Shown here one piece after another: positions 23,967-37,441 of a stretch of 58,744 nt of DNA; the first letter of the stretch is position 1; each line of letters begins with the position of its first letter. This DNA is from Paractinoplanes polyasparticus. GTDB lineage: Bacteria; Actinomycetota; Actinomycetes; Mycobacteriales; Micromonosporaceae. The position numbers were made by a program, and so were the translations under genes. The DNA is taken from NCBI RefSeq assembly GCF_019710575.1, contig NZ_JAHWFK010000053.1, positions 1 to 58,744 on the forward strand. Direction: 5' to 3'. The notes beneath the pieces were generated by a model that ran no database searches, had not been told where the DNA came from, and saw only the letters and a list, made by a program, of their open reading frames with translations.

Positions 23967-24897
23967 GGGTGCCCCACCGGGCGGTCACCTCTTCGTTGGT
24001 CGGCATGGCCACGGCGCCGCCGCGGCGCTCGCAGACCAGGCCGGCCACCGCGAGGGCGAAGCGCACGTTGCGCTGCCAGCCGTCCAGGTCTTTGGGCAGG
24101 CCGTCGGCGAGCAGGCGGCGCACCAGCGCGCCCATCACCGAGTCGCCGGCGCCGGTGGCGTCGACGGCGTCGACCTTGGGCGCGGGCAGCATCACCGCGC
24201 CCTCGCCGGCCGACACGTACGCACCCTTCGAGCCCCAGGTGACGACGACGGCCTTGGCGCCCAGGCCGCGGATACGCTCGGCCGCCCGCTCGGGCGTCGC
24301 CCCGTCGTAGAGCACCTCGGCGTCGGCCGCGCTCAGCTTGACCAGGTCGGCGGTGGCGAAGAACTCCTCGGAGAGCTCCCGCAGGTGGGTCACGGCGGCG
24401 CCGTCCGGCAGCAGGGTGGGCCGGGCGTTGGGGTCGAAGACGCGCAGCGGCCCGGGCACCGCCCACGCGGCCCGGGCGGCGGCCCGGAACGGCTCGCGCA
24501 GCAGGCAGATCGAGCCCGTGTAGAGCACGTCGGCCCCGCCCACCATGGCCGTGTCGAGGTCGGCCGGGCCGAGCAGCGCATAGGACGGCGGCTCGCCGTA
24601 GAACGTGAAGGTCGGCTCGGCGCCCACGAACGTGGTGACGGCCAGCGTGGTCGGCACGGCGACCCGCTTGACGCCGGCCGTGCCGACGCCGCGCTCGGTG
24701 AGGAACACGGCGAGCCGGTTGCCCAGCACGTCGTCGCTCAGCGAGCCGACGTACTGCACCTGGCCGCCGAGCCGGGTCGCGCCCACCGCGACGTTGAGCG
24801 GCGCGCCCCCGATGGCCTGGCGGTAGACCACTTCACCGTCGCGCTCGGCCTCCTGAAGGTCGATCAGCGCCTCGCCGAGCACCACCGCGTAGCCCAT
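23959..24897 (-). CDS. PfkB-family sugar kinase (fructokinase-like)
   Basis: 312 residues of the ribokinase/PfkB family: N-terminal IGGAPLNVAVGATRLGG (sugar-binding GG) and C-terminal DATGAGDSVMGAL, with the catalytic Asp and anion hole. Nearest in style to bacterial fructokinases; the substrate is not proven. ATG 24897 was chosen because AGGAGG is 6 nt upstream. It is divergent from the SodC-like lipoprotein; no sugar transporter is adjacent. Confidence 0.88.
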   Translation of the reverse strand: MGYAVVLGEALIDLQEAERDGEVVYRQAIGGAPLNVAVGATRLGGQVQYVGSLSDDVLGNRLAVFLTERGVGTAGVKRVAVPTTLAVTTFVGAEPTFTFYGEPPSYALLGPADLDTAMVGGADVLYTGSICLLREPFRAAARAAWAVPGPLRVFDPNARPTLLPDGAAVTHLRELSEEFFATADLVKLSAADAEVLYDGATPERAAERIRGLGAKAVVVTWGSKGAYVSAGEGAVMLPAPKVDAVDATGAGDSVMGALVRRLLADGLPKDLDGWQRNVRFALAVAGLVCERRGGAVAMPTNEEVTARWGTLS

Positions 24898-24965
24898 GCC
24901 ATGCCTCCTGTGTCGTGGTGGGACCAGCCTCGCGTTCCGGCACGCGCCACGCCAGTGCTCGCACG

Positions 24966-24977
24966 ATATGTCCATAT
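24966..24977. promoter_or_regulatory. AT-rich palindrome in divergent intergenic region
   Basis: ATATG (24966-24970), TC, CATAT (24973-24977) form a 12-bp inverted repeat in otherwise GC-rich DNA, midway between the divergent sugar kinase and SodC-like genes. Could be an operator or -10 region. Confidence 0.3.
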
Positions 24978-24993
24978 TTGGGATGATCGCCGG

Positions 24994-25641
24994 ATGTTCT
25001 CACGCGCGCTTGCCCTCACCGTTCCTCTGTTCATGATCACTGGTTGCGCGAACTCGGTGCCGATCGGGCCCACCACGTCCGCCTCGATGTTCACTTCCGC
25101 CTCGGCCTGGACGATCTACCAGGGCTCACCCAGCCCCGCCCCCTCGGCCTCGTGGGCGCCGGACACGGTCGCCACCGGCACGTTCCTGCCGTTCCGGCCG
25201 GGCGCGACGGCGATCACCTACGACCCCGCGGTGGTTCCGCCTGGTGCGACGGCCACGGTCGCGGTCGCCCAAATGCCCAGGACCACCGAGGTACGGCTGG
25301 AGGCGGCCGGGCTGATCCCCCGGCGCGCGTACGGGGCCCACCTGCACACCGAGCCGTGCACCGCCGTGCCCGACCAGGCCGGCCCGCACTACCAGCACCA
25401 GAAGGACCCGAAGACCCCGTCGGTCGACCCGTCCTACGCCAACCCGCGGAACGAGGTGTGGCTCGATCTCAGCGCCGACGGCTACGGCACGGCGACCGTG
25501 TCGGCCGTGCAGGCCTGGACGTTCCCGGCCGGCCGGTCGGCCCGTTCGCTGATCCTGCACGCGCAGCAGACCAAGACCGCCGCCGGTGTCGCCGGCACCG
25601 CCGGACCCCGGGTCGCCTGTCTGACCCTGCCGCAGCGCTGA
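24994..25641 (+). CDS. SodC-like (Cu,Zn superoxide dismutase family) lipoprotein
   Basis: 215 residues. Lipoprotein signal with lipobox ITGC (C18), Ser/Pro/Thr-rich linker, then a SodC-like domain from about 60. The likely copper ligands H116 and H118 (GAHLHTEPC), H132/H135 (GPHYQHQ) and H189 (LILHA), plus the disulfide pair C122/C209, are kept; the classical third zinc ligand Asp is not obvious. Probably tethered outside the membrane and acting on superoxide, but may be a degenerate metal-binding relative. ATG starts the signal peptide. Confidence 0.78.
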   Translation: MFSRALALTVPLFMITGCANSVPIGPTTSASMFTSASAWTIYQGSPSPAPSASWAPDTVATGTFLPFRPGATAITYDPAVVPPGATATVAVAQMPRTTEVRLEAAGLIPRRAYGAHLHTEPCTAVPDQAGPHYQHQKDPKTPSVDPSYANPRNEVWLDLSADGYGTATVSAVQAWTFPAGRSARSLILHAQQTKTAAGVAGTAGPRVACLTLPQR

Positions 25642-25691
25642 GTGTCAGGGGGAGGCGGTAACGTCGGGGTCACACGATCGGAGGCGCCACG

Positions 25692-27161
25692 ATGGCCGAG
25701 CAGAAGGCTGCGCAACCCGCAGCCAAGACGGAATCTCACGACCCCGCCTTCCCCGAGGCCTTCCTGCAGTTCATGCGGTCCGGGTGGCGAGAGGACCCGC
25801 TGGCCGTCAGCCCGCTGCCCGAGGCGCCCAACTACGCCAAACGGCGCAACGCGCTCTCCGAGGCGTTCCCCGGCGAGACGCTGATCATCCCGTCCGGCAA
25901 CGAGAAGGTCCGGGCCAACGACACCGACTACCCGTTCCGTCCGGGCAGCGACTTCGTCTACCTCACCGGCGACCGCGACCCCGACAGCGTGCTCGTGCTG
26001 CGCCCCAGCGGCTCCGGTCACGACGCGGTGCTCTACACCCACCAGCGCAACTCGAAGGACACCGACGCCTTCTTCCGCAGCCGCAACGGCGAGCTCTGGG
26101 TCGGCCGCACCCACACCCTGGCCGAGAAGTCGACCGAGCTGGGCGTCGAGACGGCCTCGCTGGGCGAGCTGGGCGCGGCTCTGGCCGGTTCCGCCCCGGG
26201 GCGTACGCGGGTGCTGCGCGGCCTCGACCCGAATGTCGACCGCACCGTGCTGGCCTACGAGCCCGACCGCGAGAAGCCGCGCGACCGCGAGCTGGCCTGG
26301 GTGCTCAGCGAGCTCAAGCTGATCAAGGACGAGTGGGAGATCGCCCAGCTCCAGGCCGCGATCGACGCCACCGTCCGCGGCTTCGAAGACGTGGCCCGCG
26401 TGCTGCCGGCCGACCGCGGAGTGAAGGAGCGCCTGCTCGAGGGCGTCTTCGGCCTGCGCGCCCGGCACGACGGCAACGACGTCGGCTACGGCTCGATCGT
26501 CGGCGCCGGCGCCCACGCGACGATCCTGCACTGGGTGCGCAACACCGGCACCACCACGCCGGGCGAGCTGCTGCTCATGGACATGGGCGTCGAGGGCCAC
26601 AACTTCTACACCGCCGACGTGACCCGCACGGTGCCGGTGAACGGCCGCTTCACCCCGCTCCAGCGCCAGGTGTACGACATCGTGCACGCTTCTCAGCAGG
26701 CCGGCATGGACGCGATCAGGCCGGGCGTGCTGTTCAAGGACGTGCACAAGACCTGCATGCGGGTGCTCGCCGAGGGCCTCGCCGACCTCGGCCTGCTGCC
26801 GGTCAGCGTCGACGAGGCGATGGACGAGAAGAGCACCGTCTACCGCCGCTGGACGCTGCACGGCTTCGGCCACATGCTCGGCATCGACGTGCACGACTGC
26901 AACAACGCCCGCAACGAGACCTACCGCGACGGCCCCCTGCAGGAGGGCTACGTGCTGACCGTCGAGCCCGGCCTCTACTTCCAGCCGGAGGACGACCTGG
27001 TGCCGGCCGAGTTGCGAGGCGTCGGCGTCCGCATCGAGGACGACGTGCTGGTCACCGCGGACGGCTGCCGGAACCTCTCGGCCGGCCTGCCCCGCTCCTC
27101 GGCCGAGGTCGAGACGTGGATGGCCGCGCAGCGCGAGGCCGGTCCGCGACTCCCCGGCTGA
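25692..27161 (+). CDS. pepP: Xaa-Pro aminopeptidase (aminopeptidase P, M24B)
   Basis: 489 residues: N-terminal creatinase-like domain (NDTDYPFRPGSDFVYLTGD) and C-terminal pita-bread domain. Metal ligands are visible as Asp in LLMDMGVEG, Asp in YTADVTRT, His in GFGHMLGIDVHD, Glu in VEPGLYF and Glu in RIEDDVLVT. Removes N-terminal residues before proline in the cytoplasm. ATG start with GGAGG 7 nt upstream. Confidence 0.93.
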   Translation: MAEQKAAQPAAKTESHDPAFPEAFLQFMRSGWREDPLAVSPLPEAPNYAKRRNALSEAFPGETLIIPSGNEKVRANDTDYPFRPGSDFVYLTGDRDPDSVLVLRPSGSGHDAVLYTHQRNSKDTDAFFRSRNGELWVGRTHTLAEKSTELGVETASLGELGAALAGSAPGRTRVLRGLDPNVDRTVLAYEPDREKPRDRELAWVLSELKLIKDEWEIAQLQAAIDATVRGFEDVARVLPADRGVKERLLEGVFGLRARHDGNDVGYGSIVGAGAHATILHWVRNTGTTTPGELLLMDMGVEGHNFYTADVTRTVPVNGRFTPLQRQVYDIVHASQQAGMDAIRPGVLFKDVHKTCMRVLAEGLADLGLLPVSVDEAMDEKSTVYRRWTLHGFGHMLGIDVHDCNNARNETYRDGPLQEGYVLTVEPGLYFQPEDDLVPAELRGVGVRIEDDVLVTADGCRNLSAGLPRSSAEVETWMAAQREAGPRLPG

Positions 27162-27198
27162 CCGTCAAGGCGGCCTGCCGGGCTGACCGGATCCCGCC

Positions 27199-27672
27199 CT
27201 ACAGCTTGTAGTCGCTGACGTTCCAGCACTCCGGGCCCGAACCGACGTCGATGGTCACCTTCACCGGGTGGCCGTCGGCGTTGTCGAACGCCTTGGTGAC
27301 CTGTCCGCCGTCGTCGGCCGCGGTCTGGGCCATCTCGAGCAGCTCCTTGAGCGTGAAGGCCTCGATCTCCTCCCCGGTGTCACCGGTGGCGGGGCCCAGA
27401 TCCGCCTCGCCCCCGGCCGACGGCTTCGCCGACGTTGCGTCCAGCCGCTTCGACGCGGCGACCGCGCCCGACTTCACGTCCACCTGATACCGGCCGGTCG
27501 GCGTGGCCGCGTCGCAGCCCCGGGCCAGCACATAGGAGTACGCCGCCGGCTCGGTCCACGCCGGCGGTGACGCCGGCGCGACCGGGGCGGTCTTCGCGTC
27601 ATCCGACGACGACGTGCATCCGCCGACCAATGCCAGCAGAGCGATGCCACCCAAGGCCCATTGCACCCGCAC
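27199..27672 (-). CDS. putative lipoprotein
   Basis: 157 residues with a lipoprotein signal (WALGGIALLALVGGC-TSSS). The remainder has two cysteines (RGCDAATP; PECWNVSDYKL) and a soluble fold like actinobacterial LppX-unrelated small lipoproteins; I do not recognise a family. GTG 27672 preceded by GGGGAG. It is divergent from the YciI/sigma pair. Confidence 0.72.
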   Translation of the reverse strand: MRVQWALGGIALLALVGGCTSSSDDAKTAPVAPASPPAWTEPAAYSYVLARGCDAATPTGRYQVDVKSGAVAASKRLDATSAKPSAGGEADLGPATGDTGEEIEAFTLKELLEMAQTAADDGGQVTKAFDNADGHPVKVTIDVGSGPECWNVSDYKL

Positions 27673-27744
27673 AACGTCTCCCCTCACCGAAAATCGATAC
27701 GCAATGTAACGCAACGACGCACCCCCAAGATTTGTCGCGGGCCG

Positions 27745-27770
27745 TGTCGATCGGGGGCGCGCCCGTTCGA
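27745..27770 (+). promoter_or_regulatory. candidate ECF-sigma promoter of the YciI-sigma operon
   Basis: TGTCGA (27745-27750) followed 17 nt later by CGA (27768-27770), about 57 bp before the YciI start. From memory, TGTCGA-type -35 boxes are reported for self-regulated ECF42-like operons, so this may be an autoregulatory promoter. Confidence 0.3.
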
Positions 27771-27826
27771 CCTGGGGGTGAGAAGGTCGACGAGCGACCG
27801 GATCGGATACCGAGGAGAGCAGCACC

Positions 27827-28246
27827 ATGGCGAAGTACATGCTGATCATGCGGAACAGCGACGAGTCCCTGGCCAAGATGATGGACGCGTCGTTCGACGA
27901 CATGCTCGAGACGGTGGGCCGCTTCAACGACGAGCTGATCAAGGCCGGCGTCCTGGTGGCGGCCGAGGGCCTGGAGGACGCCGCGCAGAGCGTGGTCGTC
28001 GATCACACCGGCGACACCCCGGTGGTCACCGACGGCCCCTACGGCGAGACCAAGGAGCTGTTCGGCGGCTTCTACATCCTCGACGTCGCCTCCAAGGAGG
28101 AGGCGGTCGAGTGGGCCAAGCGCATCCCGGCCTTCCCCGGTTCGAAGACCGAGATCCGGCGCGTCCCCGGCATCGACGAGTTCCCGCAGGACAACGAGTG
28201 GATCAAGAAGGAGCGGGCCTGGCGCGAGCAGACCGGCCAGCTGTGA
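27827..28246 (+). CDS. YciI/DGPF-domain protein
   Basis: 139 residues of the YCII/DGPF family, with T-D-G-P-Y-G-E and FYILDVASKEEAVEWAKRI. DGPF proteins are regularly encoded beside ECF42-type sigma factors, as here, where the stop overlaps the sigma start by GTGA. The role is unknown; the fold is a ferredoxin-like dimer. ATG start with GAGGAG nearby. Confidence 0.88.
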   Translation: MAKYMLIMRNSDESLAKMMDASFDDMLETVGRFNDELIKAGVLVAAEGLEDAAQSVVVDHTGDTPVVTDGPYGETKELFGGFYILDVASKEEAVEWAKRIPAFPGSKTEIRRVPGIDEFPQDNEWIKKERAWREQTGQL

Positions 28247-29472
28247 CCTCACTCGAGGCCGTCTGGCGCATCGAGTCGGCTCGCATCGTCGGTGCGCTCA
28301 CCCGCTACACCGGCGGCGACCTGGAACTGGCCGAGGACGTGGCTCAGGAGGCGGTGGCCGAGGCTCTCGTCTCCTGGCCGCGCGACGGTGAGCCGGCCAA
28401 CCCGGTGGGCTGGCTGTTGAACACGGCTCGGCGGCGGGCGATCGACAGCTTCCGCCGCCGGGCCGCCCGGGACGAGAGGTACGCGCTGCTGGCGTCCGAG
28501 GACACCGACGGCGGCGACGGTCACCTGTGGGACCCGGACCGGATCGACGACGATGTGCTGGCGCTGATGTTCGTCGCCTGCCACCCGGTGCTCTCGCCCG
28601 AGGCCCGGGTGGCGCTCACCCTGCGTACGGTCGGCGGTCTGTCCACCGAGGAGATCGCGCGGGCGTTCCTGGTGCCGGTGGCGACGATTCAGGCCCGGGT
28701 GACCCGGGCCAAGAAGACGATCGCGGCCGCCCGGGTGCCGTTCGAGGTGCCGCCGCAGGCCGACCGCAAGGAACGGCTCGGCGGCGTCCTCAGCGTCCTC
28801 TACGTCATCTTCACCGAGGGCTCGACGGCGACGACGGGTGACAGCCTGCTCCGCACCGACCTGGCCTACGAGGCTGTCCGGCTGGCCCGGACGCTGGCCG
28901 CGCTGCTGCCCGGCGAGCCCGAGGTGTTCGGGTTGATCGCCCTGTGCGAACTGACCACGGCGCGCTTCCCGGCCCGTACCGGCCCGGACGGTTCGGCGAT
29001 CCTGCTCGAGGACCAGGATCGCCGGCGCTGGGACCGCTCGGCGATCCGCCGCGGCCTGGCGGCGTTGGCTCAGGCCACTGCGGCCGGTCGCGGTCTCGGC
29101 CCGTACGGATTGCAGGCCGCGATAGCCGCCGGCCATGCCACCGCCGCCTCGGTCGCGGAGACCGACTGGGAACGCATCGTGCTGCTCTACGAGGCTCTGG
29201 GCCGGGTCGCGCCGTCGCCGATCGTCGAGTTGAACCGCGCGGTGGCGGTGGCGATGGCCAGCGGCCCGGGCCCGGCCCTGCTGCTGGTCGACGAGCTGGT
29301 CGCCCAGGACCGGCTGCCCGGCTCGTACCTGTTGCCGAGTGTGCGGGGCGAGCTGCTCAGCCGGCTGGGCCGCACGGCCGAGGCCCGCGCCGAGCTGGAG
29401 CTGGCCGCCCGGCTCTGCGGCAACGCCCGGGAGCGGGCCGTCCTCGTCCGGAAGGCTGCGGCGCTCAGCTAG
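28243..29472 (+). CDS. ECF sigma factor with long C-terminal domain (ECF42 type)
   Basis: 409 residues: sigma region 2 (LAEDVAQEAVAEAL ... PVGWLLNTARRRAIDSFRRR), region 4 (LTLRTVGGLSTEEIARAFLV-P) and a C-terminal extension of about 220 residues with helical repeats (ELNRAVAVAMASGPGPALLL ... GRTAEARAELELAARL), TPR-like. Such sigmas lack a cognate anti-sigma and are thought to be controlled through the C-terminal domain. Translationally coupled to the DGPF gene. The 3' end overlaps the convergent methyltransferase by 8 bp. Confidence 0.91.
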   Translation: MTSLEAVWRIESARIVGALTRYTGGDLELAEDVAQEAVAEALVSWPRDGEPANPVGWLLNTARRRAIDSFRRRAARDERYALLASEDTDGGDGHLWDPDRIDDDVLALMFVACHPVLSPEARVALTLRTVGGLSTEEIARAFLVPVATIQARVTRAKKTIAAARVPFEVPPQADRKERLGGVLSVLYVIFTEGSTATTGDSLLRTDLAYEAVRLARTLAALLPGEPEVFGLIALCELTTARFPARTGPDGSAILLEDQDRRRWDRSAIRRGLAALAQATAAGRGLGPYGLQAAIAAGHATAASVAETDWERIVLLYEALGRVAPSPIVELNRAVAVAMASGPGPALLLVDELVAQDRLPGSYLLPSVRGELLSRLGRTAEARAELELAARLCGNARERAVLVRKAAALS

Positions 29473-30235
29473 CCTTTTCCAGGACGAGCAGATCGCTCTC
29501 CTCCTCGACCGGCCGCGGCCGGCGCTCGGCTCGCACCGCTGCCTCGAGCGCGTCGAACCCCTCGATGATCTCGAGCTCGGTCAGCCGCTCGAACGTGGAC
29601 GATCCGCGCAGCTTCAACCGGTGCTCGTAGTCGGCCAGGCTGTCGGCGATGCGTTCCTGCACCCGTTCGACCGTCACGAACCTCAGCCCGGCCGCGGCGA
29701 ACGTGTCGAGCAGCGGGTCCATCCGCGGGAAGACCTGTTCGTCGATGAGCCGGGCGCCGGGGAAGTAGCTGTACCACGGCAGTTCGGGCATGCGGTCGGG
29801 GAACAGGCTGCGGATCAGCACCCGGCCGCCGGGCCGCAGCACCCGGGCGATCTCGGCCGCCGCGGTCGCGTGGTCGCGGACGTGGTGCAGCACGAGGAAC
29901 AGCAGAACGAGGTCGCAGCTCTCGTCGGGCCGCGGGATCTCGGTGGCGGAGCCGGACAGGTAGCTGACGCCCGGCTGGTCGCCGTGTTCGCCGGCGGCGG
30001 CTCGCATGTGGTCGGACGGCTCGACCCCCCAGACGGGACCGCCGAACTCGGCGGCCAGGGCCGGGGTGAAGCGGCCGGTGCCGGAGCCGAGGTCGAGCAC
30101 TTCGAGCGGGCGCCGGGCCGGAGCGTGCCGCGCGAACACGCGCAGCCACTCGGCCAGCCTGTCGGGAGTCAACGCGCGAGCCCGCGCATAGACCAGATGT
30201 TGCCGGTCGTCGTAATTCACCTCGCGCAACAGCAC
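29465..30235 (-). CDS. class I SAM-dependent methyltransferase
   Basis: 256 residues. The Rossmann motif I is LEVLDLGSGTGRFTPALA, motif II region VWGVEPSD, and motif IV LVLLFLVLHHVRD, a methyltransferase type 11 pattern. The substrate is unknown. Start uncertain: GTG 30235 follows a GGGGAAGGGG run, and GTG 30220 (VNYDDRQHLVYAR) is the alternative. Cytoplasmic, no membrane segments. Confidence 0.85.
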   Translation of the reverse strand: MLLREVNYDDRQHLVYARARALTPDRLAEWLRVFARHAPARRPLEVLDLGSGTGRFTPALAAEFGGPVWGVEPSDHMRAAAGEHGDQPGVSYLSGSATEIPRPDESCDLVLLFLVLHHVRDHATAAAEIARVLRPGGRVLIRSLFPDRMPELPWYSYFPGARLIDEQVFPRMDPLLDTFAAAGLRFVTVERVQERIADSLADYEHRLKLRGSSTFERLTELEIIEGFDALEAAVRAERRPRPVEEESDLLVLEKAS

Positions 30236-30321
30236 ACCCCTTCCCCGGCACCCATCCTTTCCCAGTGCGCGGCCGAGCGCGACCCCCCACAGCCATCCGG
30301 GAGGCGACTCACAGCCGAACC

Positions 30322-33162
<2,841 letters not shown>

Positions 33163-33193
33163 CTGGCCATACTCGCACCAGGGCCCGACAGTT

Positions 33194-33583
33194 TCAGCGC
33201 CTGGCGATGACCGTGGTGATTCTTGGCCCATCGGCGCCAAGCCGCAGCAGATAGCTGTAACTCTCCCCCGGCACCGCATTTCCCCGCGAATCCAGGTATT
33301 CCCACTCGACCGACACCAGGCTCAGCACCGGCGACAACGCCTGCACGTCGATCAACTGAGCGTGCGCGGCCACGATCTGACGCTCCTCGTAGCTGGGGGC
33401 CGCGCCGAGGAACGACAGCGCGACGGCGGCCGGCGTGGCGAACGTGAAGCTGTACGCATCGGAGACCACCATCCCCGGCAGCGCGTGACAGTTCGCGATG
33501 GCAACCACGTCTCCGCTGGTCAGAGCGGTGCCGTAGCGGTCGAAGAACTCGCTGAGTCCGACCCTGTCGGTAGGCGCCTGCAC
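33194..33583 (-). CDS. NTF2-like/SnoaL-fold protein
   Basis: 129 residues with an NTF2-like cone fold pattern (LSEFFDRYGTALTSGDVVAI ... SVEWEYLDSRGNAV ... YSYLLRLGADGPRI). Enzymatic or binding role unknown. It lies 31 bp upstream of the pullulanase and may head the same leftward transcript. The start codon is uncertain. Confidence 0.72.
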   Translation of the reverse strand: MQAPTDRVGLSEFFDRYGTALTSGDVVAIANCHALPGMVVSDAYSFTFATPAAVALSFLGAAPSYEERQIVAAHAQLIDVQALSPVLSLVSVEWEYLDSRGNAVPGESYSYLLRLGADGPRITTVIARR

Positions 33584-33641
33584 GATTGCCGATGTGCCCG
33601 GCGCGCGACCGGGGTAAACGTGAAAGGAGGGCGACCCCGGC

Positions 33642-33671
33642 TTGCGCCGGCTTACAAGACGGACGTACGGT
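33642..33671 (+). promoter_or_regulatory. candidate acn promoter
   Basis: TTGCGC (33642-33647), 18-nt spacer, TACGGT (33666-33671). The AcnR-like operator overlaps the spacer and the -10. The implied leader is about 95 nt. Confidence 0.45.
33655..33670. promoter_or_regulatory. AcnR-like operator at acn
   Basis: CAAGACGGACGTACGG matches the corynebacterial AcnR site CAGNACNNNCGTACTG at all but two defined positions. It is identical at 15 of 16 positions to the site at 42945-42960 in front of the AcnR-type regulator gene. Confidence 0.75.
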
Positions 33672-33695
33672 TTACAGACGGACCTGAACCGAGAG

Positions 33696-33714
33696 TTAGG
33701 TATGCCTAACCAGA
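33696..33714. promoter_or_regulatory. DtxR/IdeR-like iron box upstream of acn
   Basis: TTAGGTATGCCTAACCAGA agrees with the DtxR/IdeR 19-mer consensus at 15 of 19 positions and contains the palindrome GTTAGG-TATG-CCTAAC. It lies about 60 bp before the acn start, probably within the leader, where a bound repressor would block transcription when iron is plentiful or act by another route. Confidence 0.55.
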
Positions 33715-33774
33715 AGGCCGCCCTTTCGGTGCGAAAGACTTGAACGACAGTCGCTGGGTGTGAAGGAGATGACG

Positions 33775-36546
<2,772 letters not shown>

Positions 36547-36559
36547 GCCGAGCGTTCCC

Positions 36560-36595
36560 GAAGCCCCGTCTGCCCGGTCCGGCAGGCGGGGCTTC
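36560..36595 (+). terminator. terminator hairpin after acn
   Basis: 15-bp uninterrupted stem (one G-U pair), 36560-36574 with 36581-36595, 6-nt loop. Begins 13 bp after the acn stop. No long T-run, as usual in high-GC actinobacteria. Confidence 0.85.
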
Positions 36596-36612
36596 GCTCT
36601 GAGCATCGCCCG

Positions 36613-36670
36613 TTATCCACAATCCGCACCTGTCCACAGGACGGCCGGACCGCGGCTCCGCGAGTCCACA
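36613..36670 (+). promoter_or_regulatory. cluster of three DnaA-box-like sites
   Basis: TTATCCACA (36613-36621, a perfect DnaA box), CTGTCCACA (36630-36638) and GAGTCCACA (36662-36670) lie in the same orientation in 58 bp, followed by the AT-rich stretch AAAAACGATAAAAT. No dnaA, dnaN or gyrB gene is near, so this is not an obvious replication origin; it may titrate DnaA or regulate the following gene. Confidence 0.5.
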
Positions 36671-36756
36671 AAAACGATAAAATCGGCCGTGGCCGGGGGC
36701 CCCCGGTGGAGGGCGGGGTTCGCCTCGGCGCAGCCGCGTGCCCGCCGGCGCGGATT

Positions 36757-36762
36757 TATGCT
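36757..36762 (+). promoter_or_regulatory. -10 hexamer of leaderless gene (CoaD-like)
   Basis: TATGCT, 6 nt before ATG 36769. Confidence 0.5.
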
Positions 36763-36768
36763 CGAACG

Positions 36769-37176
36769 ATGACGCGCGCGGTGTTTCCCGGCACGTTCGA
36801 TCCCGTCACGGCCGGCCACCTCGACGTCGCCGACCGGGCCCGCCACCTCTTCGACGAGCTGATCGTGCTGGTCGCAGTGAACGCCGCGAAGCACCCCACG
36901 CGCGAGGGCGAGGCCCGTGCCGAAGCCGTCCGCGCCGCCTTGCCCTCCGCCTGGCACAACGTCACGGTGGCCGCGTGGCAGGGGCTCACCGTCGACTACT
37001 GCCACCGCCACGGCGCGGACGTCATCATCCGCGGCGTCCGCAATCCCGCCGACGCCCGCCACGAACAGGAACTGGCCGCCATGAACCAGTCCCTGGGCAT
37101 CCCCACCCTGCTCATGCCGGCCCGACCGGCTCTGGCTTCGGTCTCCTCGACCGCCGTCCGGGCGGTCCAGGCCTGA
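36769..37176 (+). CDS. short phosphopantetheine adenylyltransferase-like protein
   Basis: 135 residues resembling CoaD, which makes dephospho-CoA from ATP and 4-phosphopantetheine. Present: nucleotide motif G-T-F-D-P-V-T-A-G-H, substrate region RGVRNPADARHEQELAAMNQ, and the S-S-T-A-V-R ATP motif. It ends 4 residues after that motif, whereas CoaD continues about 25 more residues (helix with GGDVSGLVP). It may be a divergent second copy or a recently truncated gene. Leaderless-type start. Confidence 0.75.
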   Translation: MTRAVFPGTFDPVTAGHLDVADRARHLFDELIVLVAVNAAKHPTREGEARAEAVRAALPSAWHNVTVAAWQGLTVDYCHRHGADVIIRGVRNPADARHEQELAAMNQSLGIPTLLMPARPALASVSSTAVRAVQA

Positions 37177-37279
37177 CCTCGCTCGACCGGACCCCGCTCG
37201 CATCGATGCCGGGATCGGACGAATCTCGCGCACGCTGATCGACAGGCTTCGGCGCGGGCTCAGTGGGTAAGCGCGCGCC

Positions 37280-37399
37280 ATGCGTATCGGGAATTCGGAA
37301 GTCCGGTTTCTGGGTGGGCCGCTGGGCTGCCTCGGCATGATCGTGCTGTCGGTGGTGGCCTCGATAGTGCTGACCGTGCTGGTCAACATCATTCTTTAG
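37280..37399 (+). CDS. 39-residue membrane protein
   Basis: M-R-I-G-N-S-E-V-R-F-L-G-G-P then one hydrophobic helix (CLGMIVLSVVASIVLTVLV) and N-I-I-L. Small proteins with this N-terminal pattern and single helix recur in actinobacteria, to my recollection. TAAGCG lies 7 nt upstream of the ATG, close to a leaderless arrangement. Role unknown. Stretch 37177-37279 holds nothing else I can identify. Confidence 0.5.
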   Translation: MRIGNSEVRFLGGPLGCLGMIVLSVVASIVLTVLVNIIL

Positions 37400-37406
37400 A
37401 CGGCGC

Positions 37407-37414
37407 TGTCACAA
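37407..37414 (+). promoter_or_regulatory. candidate ECF -35 box (TGTCACAA)
   Basis: TGTCACAA lies 28 bp before the sigma factor ATG 37442, in the position and style of -35 boxes of self-regulated ECF sigma genes. Confidence 0.3.
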
Positions 37415-37441
37415 CCGCGGGGCCGGCGGTGCTTACCTGGC

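Noticed and set aside
36613..36670. Chromosomal replication origin
   Set aside because: Only three boxes in 58 bp and no dnaA, dnaN, recF or gyrB nearby; real actinobacterial origins have many more boxes.
37177..37279. tRNA gene
   Set aside because: The sequence near 37240-37270 has GGCTCAGTGGGTAAGCG, which recalls a tRNA D-arm, but no acceptor stem, anticodon arm or T-arm can be paired around it.
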